A stretch of DNA of 29,735 nt from CAZCDM01 sp964497475 (GTDB lineage: Bacteria > Planctomycetota > Phycisphaerae > SM23-33): assembly GCA_964497475.1 (NCBI GenBank), contig CAZCDM010000012.1, forward strand, positions 1 through 29,735, read 5' to 3'. The notes below the pieces were generated by a model that was given only the letters and a program-made list of their open reading frames with translations, was not told the DNA's origin and made no database searches. Positions 15,688 through 21,774 of this stretch are shown piece after piece. The stretch's first letter is position 1. The number at the start of each line of letters is the position of its first letter. The position numbers were made by a program, and so were the translations under genes.

Positions 15688-17325
15688 TCAGGGCCGAAGG
15701 CCCGGCAGTTTGTAGCCGGGGGCGCACTTGTCCTCCTTCGTCAAGGCTACGGGAGGACAAGTACGCCCACGGCTACATCCCTTCGCAGGAGTTCTCGACA
15801 TTGGTCCCAAGAGGTTCCCCGGTAATGAACCTTTATTATGCGCCCTGCGTGCGTATCGGGACAACGTCGTTTCACCACAAAGACGCAGAGGCTTGGAGTA
15901 GTTATCACTTTCCAATTCGGGCTCGACTGTTTTTTTCCCGCGAACAGCCCGTCGTTGGCTGGCGGGGTTCCCATCCCGCCAGCGGAGAGAACGAGTATGC
16001 GGTGGGACAGGACCCCACCGCACGAGTCGCGAGTGGCCATGCGGTACGCACAGCCGAGGGCGGGGTTCCCATCCCGCCAGCTCGGCGGGTCGAGGGTTTC
16101 GGCGGCGCATGAAAAAGCCCCCGACCGAGGCCGGGGGCTTTGGGGTGGCAGGCAGGAACATGCCCGGAGGCGGTGCCATGCCGCCGCCCGTGGGCTGGCC
16201 GGGCATGGCCGGTCGGGGCGGGGCTTCGGGCAGGAAAATCTCCACGGGCACCTCGCTGAGGACCTGATTGAGCACGTCATTCTGCAGCAGGGACATGATC
16301 GTGTTCTTGGCGGTTTCCTTGGCTTGCGGGCTGGGCTCGGCCGAGCCGTCGGTGCGCTGGGTGGTCTTGATGAGGTGGAAGCCGAACTGGCTGCGGACCG
16401 GGCCGACGAGTTCGTCGACCTTGGCGTCGAAGGCAGCGACGGCGAAGGGGGGCACCATCTGGGTAAAGCCGAACTCGCCCAGATCGCCGCCCTGAGCTTT
16501 GGACGGACAGGCGGAGTTGGCCGTTGCGGCCTCGTCGAAGGTCATCTCGCCGGCGGTGATCTTCTTCTTGAGCTCTTCGAGCTTGTCCCAGGCGGCCTTT
16601 TGGTCTTTGGTGCTGCCGGTGGGGTCGGCCTTGAGGAGAATGTGGCTGGCGGTGACCTTCGTGCCGTTGAAGTAGTTGGGGTGATCTTTGATGAAGGCCT
16701 GGAGCTTCTCGTCGCTGGTTTTCTCTTCCAGCAGGGCCTTGGCGCGGGCGGAGTTCTTGACCTCATCCTCGTCGTAGCCGGCCTGGGCCATGAGCTGCTC
16801 GGTGGTCATGTTCTGCGCTTTGGCGGCCTCGTCGAGCTGCTTTTTGATCTCGGCGACGTCTTCTTCGGTGTACTGCACATTGTTCTTTGCGAGGTAGGTG
16901 TTGAGCAGATCGTTGAAGATCATGCCGCTGAGGACCTTCGCCCGGGCCTGGTGGATCAGATAGGGCAGGAGGTTGGCGGGAATGTTCTCGGGGATCGGAC
17001 CCATGAGGGTGTCGACTTCCTTGGAGGTAATCTCGACATCGCCGACGGTGGCGACGACGTCCGGCAGGGGGGCAACCTCGGCGGCCGGGGCGGGTGCTTC
17101 TTCCGCGGGCGTTTCGGCCGCTTCTTCCGCGGTGGCCTCGGCTTCTTCCGCCGACGTTTCGGCGGGTTCTTCGGCGGGGGCCTCGGCGGGCGTTTCGGCA
17201 GCTTCGGGGGCCTTGTCCTTCTCGGCCTGGACGTCCGTGGCGGGCTGCTCCTCGCAGCCGATGGTCAGGCCCAAGCCCAGCAGGGCAAGGCAGAGTGCGA
17301 GGCTCATGCGTTTCAGCGTGTTCAT
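15688..17325 (-). CDS. Parvulin-type (PpiC) peptidyl-prolyl isomerase lipoprotein; 3' end abnormal (545-aa frame)
   Basis: The protein is an exported folding factor similar to PrsA/SurA. It begins with a lipoprotein signal (MNTLKRMSLALCLALLGLGL then TIGC, lipid-bearing Cys24), then an Ala/Glu/Pro-rich acidic spacer (30-86) of repeated AEEPAET-like units, a helical chaperone region (90-215) and a parvulin domain (224-322). Parvulin hallmarks are 'ASHILLK', 'GGDLGEFGFTQMVPPF' and 'VGPVRSQFGFHLIK'. A Pro/Gly/Met-rich tail ends near residue 395 (FLPATPK), exactly where an intrinsic terminator begins. No stop codon occurs before it. The frame runs through the hairpin and the palindromic repeats for another 150 residues of non-protein-like sequence to a stop at 15688. 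AGGAGA precedes the ATG. The functional protein probably ends near 16142; the annotated end is only the next stop codon. Confidence 0.8.
   Translation of the reverse strand: MNTLKRMSLALCLALLGLGLTIGCEEQPATDVQAEKDKAPEAAETPAEAPAEEPAETSAEEAEATAEEAAETPAEEAPAPAAEVAPLPDVVATVGDVEITSKEVDTLMGPIPENIPANLLPYLIHQARAKVLSGMIFNDLLNTYLAKNNVQYTEEDVAEIKKQLDEAAKAQNMTTEQLMAQAGYDEDEVKNSARAKALLEEKTSDEKLQAFIKDHPNYFNGTKVTASHILLKADPTGSTKDQKAAWDKLEELKKKITAGEMTFDEAATANSACPSKAQGGDLGEFGFTQMVPPFAVAAFDAKVDELVGPVRSQFGFHLIKTTQRTDGSAEPSPQAKETAKNTIMSLLQNDVLNQVLSEVPVEIFLPEAPPRPAMPGQPTGGGMAPPPGMFLPATPKPPASVGGFFMRRRNPRPAELAGWEPRPRLCVPHGHSRLVRWGPVPPHTRSLRWRDGNPASQRRAVRGKKTVEPELESDNYSKPLRLCGETTLSRYARRAHNKGSLPGNLLGPMSRTPAKGCSRGRTCPPVALTKEDKCAPGYKLPGLRP
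15711..15777. repeat. 26-bp near-perfect inverted repeat
   Basis: Arms 15711-15736 and 15752-15777 match at 24 of 26 positions around a 15-nt loop. The arms begin TGTAGCCG and end CTTGTCCTCC. The loop contains CAAGGCTACG, echoing the arm's own GTAGCC. The form is that of a REP/BIME-like dispersed palindrome. No U-tract follows, so a simple terminator is unlikely. Confidence 0.8.
15959..15982. repeat. Palindromic repeat unit A, copy 1
   Basis: The arms CTGGCGGG and CCCGCCAG surround gttcccat. A 22-nt stretch (15961-15982) recurs exactly at 16059-16080. Confidence 0.75.
15998..16022. repeat. Palindrome TGCGGTGGG/CCCACCGCA
   Basis: Perfect 9-bp arms with a 7-nt loop lie between the two copies of unit A. 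Confidence 0.7.
16059..16080. repeat. Palindromic repeat unit A, copy 2
   Basis: This is identical over 22 nt to 15961-15982 and lies 98 nt from it in the same orientation. Confidence 0.75.
16112..16141 (-). terminator. Intrinsic terminator inside the parvulin reading frame
   Basis: Perfect 10-bp arms, AAAGCCCCCG and CGGGGGCTTT on the minus strand, have an 8-nt loop and are followed by a run of five Ts that begins within the stem. No in-frame stop of the parvulin gene precedes it. Confidence 0.85.
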
Positions 17326-17385
17326 ACAATCTCCTGTTCGTTTGTGCCGGGCCAGGCCCGACGGGATCGTGATGGGTTCAGTTCG

Positions 17386-17425
17386 CCTTTACTACGCATT
17401 GGAACCCGCGTGGGTTCGGTAAAGG
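17386..17425. repeat. Nested palindrome upstream of the parvulin gene
   Basis: An inner perfect hairpin GAACCC-gcgt-GGGTTC (17402-17417) is enclosed by outer arms CCTTTAC/GTAAAGG (17386-17392 and 17419-17425). It lies between the leuA stop and the parvulin start. A separate hairpin CGGGCC-a-GGCCCG is at 17348-17360. There is no U-tract, so the role is uncertain; it might slow or attenuate read-through from leuA. Confidence 0.5.
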
Positions 17426-17481
17426 TCGGGGATTTCCGGCGCAGAGGATACTGCATCATCGCCGGCGTGTCGCGGATATTC

Positions 17482-19167
17482 TCACCCGGCCCGGGCGGCG
17501 TGGCGGTTGCACGCAGCCAGGATGGCTCGCGCGGCGGCCTGGTTGATGTTGGTATCGCACCCGGCCCCGAAGAGCCTGGTCCCATCCGCGAAGGCCAATT
17601 GCAGATACGCCATGGCCATCGCGTCGGCTCCGCTACCCATGGTGTCCTCGTGATAGTCGCAGATGCTCAGGCCCGGCTGGATGGGTTCGAGGCATTTTAC
17701 GAAGGCGTCGATCGGCCCATTGCCCTCGCCGGTCAGCGTGCGGCCCTCGCCATCGACCTGCAGCCGAAGCTCGCCGTGAATCCACGTCGGGTTGCTGTCG
17801 TCGGGTCGAGGCCAGTAGCCTTCCAGTGCCAGCGGGCCTGGCGGGTCGAGGAACTCGGCCACGAACGCGTCGTGGATCTCCTGGCTGTTGAGCTCGCGGC
17901 CGGCCTGGTCGGAGACGCGCTGAATGCACTGGCCCAGCTCGGGCTGCATCGGACGCGGCACGGTGATGTGGTGATCCTGCTCCAGCACCCAGGCCACCCC
18001 GCCCTTACCGGACTGGCTGTTGATGCGGATGAGGTCCTCGTACTGTCGGCCGACGTCGGCCGGGTCGATGTGTAGGTAGGGCACCTTCCAGCCCATGCCG
18101 AACTTCTCCGCGGCCTCGTCGCGCCGGTGCATGCCCTTGTTGATCGCGTCCTGATGGCTGCCGGAAAAGGCGGTGAACACATACTCGCCCGAGTAGGGCT
18201 GGCGGTAGTAGATGCCCATGCCGGTGAGGGTCTCCACGGCCGAGGCGACGCGATGGAGGTCGTGGAAGTCCAGGCTGATCTCCACGCCGCGGGCGCGGAG
18301 GTTGTTGGCGAGGATGACCAGGTCGACATTGCCGGTCCGCTCGCCATGGCCGAACAGCGTGCCCTCGACGCGGTCGGCGCCGGCCAGCAGCGACAGCTCG
18401 CTGGCGGCCACGGCCATGCCCTGGTCGTTATGCACATGGGCCGAGACGAGAATCTCGCCGCGTCGCGAAAAGCCCCGGCTGAACTGCTCGATCATGTCGG
18501 CATACTGATTCGGCGGGCGACGTTCGACCGTCGCCGGCAGGTTGAAGATCAGCGGCTTATCGGCCGAGGCGCGCCCCCAGGTCTCGAAGACCGCCTCGCA
18601 GACCTCCAGCACGAAGCCCGGGTCGCTGTCGGTGAACTCCTCGGGCGAGAACTCCAGGCGGATGTCGCTTTCGGGCATGGCCTCGGCGCGGTCGCGAATC
18701 TGCCCGGTCGCCTCGATCACCATCGCCAGTGTCGCCTTGCGATCCTTGCCGAAGACCTGCTGCATGTGCAGATCGCTCGTGGCGGTGTAGGTATGCACAA
18801 TGCCTCGCGGCAGGGCGGCAAAGGCGTCGAAGGTCTTGTCGATGAGATGGGCGCGGCACTGCGTCAGGCCCATGATGAAGACATCGGCGGGGATGTGGTT
18901 TTCTTCGATCAGCCGGCGCGTGAAGGCGAAGTCATCGGCCGAGGCCGATGGAAACGCCACCTCGATGTGCTTGAATCCGATCTCGCAGAGCAGGCGGAAG
19001 TAGTCGAGCTTGGCCTGCGGGCTCAGCGGGTTGGGCAGGGCCTGGTTGCCGTCGCGCAGATCGACCGAAACCCAGATCGGCTCGCGGGTGATGGCTTTGT
19101 CCGGCCAGGTGCGATCGGGCAGGGCGATCGCACCTGGCTGGCGATATTTGGCTACGGGGGCGGTCAT
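17482..19167 (-). CDS. leuA: 2-isopropylmalate synthase, long (LeuA2/LEU4-like) form (561 aa)
   Basis: It catalyses the first committed step of leucine synthesis: acetyl-CoA plus 2-oxoisovalerate gives 2-isopropylmalate. The TIM barrel carries 'VSVDLRDGNQAL' (Arg38, Asp39), 'HTYTATSDLHMQQVFG' and the metal-binding HVHNDQG (His244, His246). 'WPDKAITREPIW' at the N-terminus and 'DPADVGRQYEDLIRINSQSGKGG' mark the type found in actinobacteria, yeast and some proteobacteria. The C-terminal LeuA-dimer domain (about 430-561), which binds leucine for feedback inhibition, is present ('SICDYHEDTMGSGADAMAMA'). The ATG at 19167 follows AAAGGAG; the longer frame from 19248 would overlap the attenuator. 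The gene is preceded by a leader peptide and terminator, so both the enzyme and its transcription should respond to leucine. It is not followed by leuBCD. Confidence 0.95.
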   Translation of the reverse strand: MTAPVAKYRQPGAIALPDRTWPDKAITREPIWVSVDLRDGNQALPNPLSPQAKLDYFRLLCEIGFKHIEVAFPSASADDFAFTRRLIEENHIPADVFIMGLTQCRAHLIDKTFDAFAALPRGIVHTYTATSDLHMQQVFGKDRKATLAMVIEATGQIRDRAEAMPESDIRLEFSPEEFTDSDPGFVLEVCEAVFETWGRASADKPLIFNLPATVERRPPNQYADMIEQFSRGFSRRGEILVSAHVHNDQGMAVAASELSLLAGADRVEGTLFGHGERTGNVDLVILANNLRARGVEISLDFHDLHRVASAVETLTGMGIYYRQPYSGEYVFTAFSGSHQDAINKGMHRRDEAAEKFGMGWKVPYLHIDPADVGRQYEDLIRINSQSGKGGVAWVLEQDHHITVPRPMQPELGQCIQRVSDQAGRELNSQEIHDAFVAEFLDPPGPLALEGYWPRPDDSNPTWIHGELRLQVDGEGRTLTGEGNGPIDAFVKCLEPIQPGLSICDYHEDTMGSGADAMAMAYLQLAFADGTRLFGAGCDTNINQAAARAILAACNRHAARAG

Positions 19168-19249
19168 GGTTCGCGCTCCTTTGCGTCTTGCCTCGCGTCG
19201 CAGCGGCGGGGCCGTGACGGGGCTGGTTGTTCCGCGGCCCGGGGGCAAG

Positions 19250-19282
19250 AAAAAACTCCGCCGTCCCGGGGACCGCGGAGTT
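19250..19282 (-). terminator. leuA attenuator terminator
   Basis: The arms AACTCCGC (19282-19275) and GCGGAGTT (19261-19254) contain an inner GTCC/GGAC stem and are followed by a run of Ts (six in all, two of them in the stem). It lies 83 nt before the leuA ATG, in the leader transcript. Confidence 0.88.
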
Positions 19283-19322
19283 CATGGGCTGGTTACCGTC
19301 TCCGCGATCCGTCAGCGCAGAA
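19250..19322 (-). promoter_or_regulatory. Leucine transcription attenuator (segments 1-4)
   Basis: Four mutually exclusive RNA segments can be read on the minus strand. Segment 1, TTCTGCG (19322-19316), lies in the last codons of the leader peptide. Segment 2, CGCGGAG, is at 19306-19300, segment 3, CTCCGCG, at 19280-19274, and segment 4, GCGGAG, is at 19261-19256. The pairings 1:2 (7 bp, two G-U pairs), 2:3 (7 bp perfect) and 3:4 (terminator) are all possible. A ribosome stalled at the Leu codons would cover segment 1 and allow the 2:3 antiterminator. Fast translation would cover 1 and 2 and allow the terminator. Confidence 0.85.
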
Positions 19323-19371
19323 GAAGACCAAGCAGTAGCAGCAGGCTCGGCTTGTCGGGCTGGCGGATCAT
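19312..19371 (-). CDS. leuL: leu operon leader peptide (19 aa)
   Basis: A short frame on the minus strand, MIRQPDKPSLLLLLGLLLR followed by TGA, has eight leucines in nine consecutive codons. The Leu codons include CTT three times and CTA once, codons that look uncommon in this GC-rich genome and so would be sensitive to charged tRNA-Leu. AAAGG lies 6 nt before the ATG, and transcription should start about 14 nt upstream. The stop codon falls in the loop between segments 1 and 2. The peptide itself has no expected function; its translation is the leucine sensor. Confidence 0.9.
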   Translation of the reverse strand: MIRQPDKPSLLLLLGLLLR

Positions 19372-19391
19372 GGAAAACCTTTCGTACCTCT

Positions 19392-19420
19392 TTTATATCG
19401 ACCCGAACCGGCCTAGACAA
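19392..19420 (-). promoter_or_regulatory. leuL-leuA promoter
   Basis: TTGTCT (19420-19415) and TATAAA (19397-19392) on the minus strand are 17 bp apart, giving a transcript start near 19385. Confidence 0.75.
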
Positions 19421-19443
19421 GCGAAAAACCTCACCGGCCTGCT

Positions 19444-19472
19444 TTGCGATCGGCCCGGCGGTGCGGTATGAT
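19444..19472 (+). promoter_or_regulatory. pcrA/uvrD promoter
   Basis: TTGCGA (19444-19449) and TATGAT (19467-19472) are 17 bp apart, with a start near 19479 and a very short leader to the ATG at 19499. It diverges from the leu promoter. Confidence 0.65.
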
Positions 19473-19498
19473 GGGCCCGCAAGGATGGTGAAGAGAAG

Positions 19499-21760
19499 AT
19501 GGATCTACTGGACGATCTCAACGAATCGCAGCAGCAGGCGGTGACTCATATCGACGGGCCTTTGCTGGTCCTGGCCGGGGCCGGGTCGGGCAAGACGCGC
19601 GTCATCACGCGGCGGGTGGCGTACCTCGTCAGCCAGGGCGTCGCGCCGGAAAGCATTCTGGCGATCACCTTCACCAACAAGGCGGCCGGTGAGATGCGCG
19701 ATCGCGTCATCGAGCTGAATACCCCGCCGGGGTCGCTGGTCTGCACGTTTCACTCGCTGTGCGCGAGGCTGCTGCGAGACTACGCCCGCCAAGCGGGCCT
19801 CTCGCCGAACTACACGATCTACGATCGCGACGATCAGCTCAAGGTCGCCAAGCGCGCCCTCGAAGCGGCCGAGACGTCGGAGGGCTACTTCACGCCGGCC
19901 CGGGCGCATGGGGCGATCTCCAACGCAAAAAACCAGCTCCGCACGGCCGAGGGCTTTGCAGCCAACGCGGGCGACTTCTACGAGCGGAACCTCGCGAAGG
20001 TCTACGCCGCCTACGAGAAGGAGCTGGCCGAGAATAACGCCCTGGACTTCGACGACCTGCTGATGCGGGTGGCCTTTCTGCTGCGGGACCACGAAGAGAT
20101 CCGCACCGAGCTGACCGACCGGTTCCAGTACGTGCTCATCGACGAGTACCAGGACACCAACCACGCCCAGTACCTCATCGCCCACACCATCGCCGCGGCC
20201 CACAACAACCTCTGCGCCACCGGCGACCCGGACCAGTCCATCTACGCCTGGCGCGGGGCGGATATCAACAACATCCTCGAGTTCGAGAAGGATTATCCCG
20301 GCGCGGCCGTCATCCGTCTGGAGGAAAATTACCGCTCGCTCCAGCCGATCCTCACCGCCGCGAGCAACCTCATCGGCCATAATGTCAACCGCAAGCCCAA
20401 GCGGCTGTTCACCAATCGCACCGGCGGCGAGCCGGTCGAGGTTATCACCGTCGACGACGAGCACGCCGAGGCCCGCCAGCTGGCCGAACGCATCGAACAG
20501 TATCGCATGGCGGGCGGCAGCTATGGCGACGTGGCGGTGTTTTACCGCGTCAACAGCCTCTCCCGCGTGCTGGAAGAGGCATTGCTGCGACGCGGCATTG
20601 CGTACCACATCGCCCGCGGCGTGGAGTTCTACAACCGCAAGGAGATCAAGGATGTGCTGGCCTACCTCAAGCTGCTGATCAACCCCGCCGACGATGTCAG
20701 TTGCGGGCGGATCATCAACACGCCGACACGAGGCATTGGGGCGACGACGATCAAACGCATTTCCGCCTACGCGATGCAGCACGGGCTGAGCCTGTTCGAG
20801 GGAGCCTGCCAGGCCGAGCATATCCCCACGCTCTCGGCCGGTCCGACGAAGAAGGTATTGGCCTTTGCGAATATGATCCGCACCCTGCAGGGCCAGCTCG
20901 ACCGGCCGGTGCGGATGATCCTGGCCGACGTGTACCGCGACTCGGGCATGGAGGCTCTGTTCGGCCGGGGCGACGAAGACGCCCGCCAGGCGCGGTCGAA
21001 CGTCGAGGAACTCATCAGCTCGGCGGCGGAGTTCGACGAGGAGGACGAGCACGGCCTGGCCGAGTACCTCCATTCGATCAGCCTGGTCAGCGATGTCGAC
21101 GGGCTCGACGAGAGTCGCGGCGCGGTGACGCTGATGACCCTGCACGCGGCCAAGGGGTTGGAGTTTCCGGTGGTGTTCATGGTCGGCTGCGAGGAGGGGC
21201 TCTTGCCCTTCGAGCGGGCCGACGAGCCCGAGGAGCAGAACCCCGACAAGGCAGAGGAGGAGAGGCGATTGGCCTTTGTGGGCATGACGCGGGCGCAGCA
21301 GAAGCTCACGCTGATGACGGCGCGGACGCGGACCGTTCGAGGCCAGCGCATGCCGGCAGCGGCCAGCCGATTCCTCAACGAGATCGGCGACCAGGACGTT
21401 TTGCGGACGGATAAAACCACCGCGGCCGGGCGCATGGGCGGGCGGCAGAAACGCTTTGCCCGCGGCGGATTCTTTGACCCTGGCCAGACGCCAAGCCGTC
21501 ATCGCAAGGTGACCAAAGCGATGGATGGCGGGCAGATCGCCGACTGGGCGGACACCTACGAAACGCCCGTGCCGCCGGAGGTCGAGGGCTTGCGCCCTGG
21601 CAGTCGGGTGCAGCATCCGCGGTTTGGCGTGGGGCAGATTACGAAGATTTCAGGCCGATGGCCCGAGACCCGCGCGACGGTGATGTTCCACGAGGTGGGC
21701 CAGAAGAAGCTGGTTCTGGCGATGGCGAACCTCACGCCGCTCGACGACGATCCGTGGTGA
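19499..21760 (+). CDS. pcrA: PcrA/UvrD-type superfamily 1 DNA helicase (753 aa)
   Basis: An ATP-driven 3'-5' helicase used in nucleotide excision and mismatch repair and in clearing stalled polymerases or plasmid intermediates. Motifs in order are the Q motif 'LNESQQQAV' (7-15), Walker A AGAGSGKT (26-33), Ia 'AITFTNKAAGEM', Walker B 'VLIDEYQDTN' (212-221), III 'GDPDQSIYAWRGA' (242-254), IV 'LEENYRS', V 'VTLMTLHAAKGLEFPVVF' and VI 'EERRLAFVGMTRAQQKL'. The C-terminus ends with the Tudor-like 'PGSRVQHPRFGVGQI' segment that contacts RNA polymerase or partner proteins in PcrA. The length is normal and no motif is missing. A GAAGAG site precedes the ATG. It is transcribed alone and ends 14 nt from the oppositely oriented AsmA-like gene, without an obvious terminator between. 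Confidence 0.95.
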   Translation: MDLLDDLNESQQQAVTHIDGPLLVLAGAGSGKTRVITRRVAYLVSQGVAPESILAITFTNKAAGEMRDRVIELNTPPGSLVCTFHSLCARLLRDYARQAGLSPNYTIYDRDDQLKVAKRALEAAETSEGYFTPARAHGAISNAKNQLRTAEGFAANAGDFYERNLAKVYAAYEKELAENNALDFDDLLMRVAFLLRDHEEIRTELTDRFQYVLIDEYQDTNHAQYLIAHTIAAAHNNLCATGDPDQSIYAWRGADINNILEFEKDYPGAAVIRLEENYRSLQPILTAASNLIGHNVNRKPKRLFTNRTGGEPVEVITVDDEHAEARQLAERIEQYRMAGGSYGDVAVFYRVNSLSRVLEEALLRRGIAYHIARGVEFYNRKEIKDVLAYLKLLINPADDVSCGRIINTPTRGIGATTIKRISAYAMQHGLSLFEGACQAEHIPTLSAGPTKKVLAFANMIRTLQGQLDRPVRMILADVYRDSGMEALFGRGDEDARQARSNVEELISSAAEFDEEDEHGLAEYLHSISLVSDVDGLDESRGAVTLMTLHAAKGLEFPVVFMVGCEEGLLPFERADEPEEQNPDKAEEERRLAFVGMTRAQQKLTLMTARTRTVRGQRMPAAASRFLNEIGDQDVLRTDKTTAAGRMGGRQKRFARGGFFDPGQTPSRHRKVTKAMDGGQIADWADTYETPVPPEVEGLRPGSRVQHPRFGVGQITKISGRWPETRATVMFHEVGQKKLVLAMANLTPLDDDPW

Positions 21761-21774
21761 GCCGTCATCGGCCG

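Larger units (their letters stand above)
15651..16111. repeat. Cluster of palindromic intergenic repeats
   Basis: About 460 nt between gapA and the parvulin domain contain no credible gene but several palindromes. These are GGGCC-gaa-GGCCC (15691-15703), a 26-bp inverted repeat (15711-15777), an 8-bp-arm hairpin of unit A (15959-15982), a 9-bp-arm hairpin (15998-16022) and a second identical 22-nt copy of unit A (16059-16080). A 'CACCACAAAGACGCAGAG' type word near 15874 is of a kind I recall from dispersed intergenic repeats. The base style differs from neighbouring genes, which suggests accumulated REP-like or MITE-like elements. Confidence 0.7.

Noticed and set aside
15691..16080. CRISPR array
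   Set aside because: The two identical 22-nt units are 98 nt apart with unrelated palindromes between. There is no regular spacing and no cas genes.
15651..16112. Forward open frames in the repeat cluster
   Set aside because: They are made of palindromic repeats, have no ribosome site at their starts and no protein-like composition.
16112..16141. Terminator as a boundary for gapA as well
   Set aside because: gapA has its own better terminator at 15622-15650, and on the plus strand this hairpin is followed by only three Ts.
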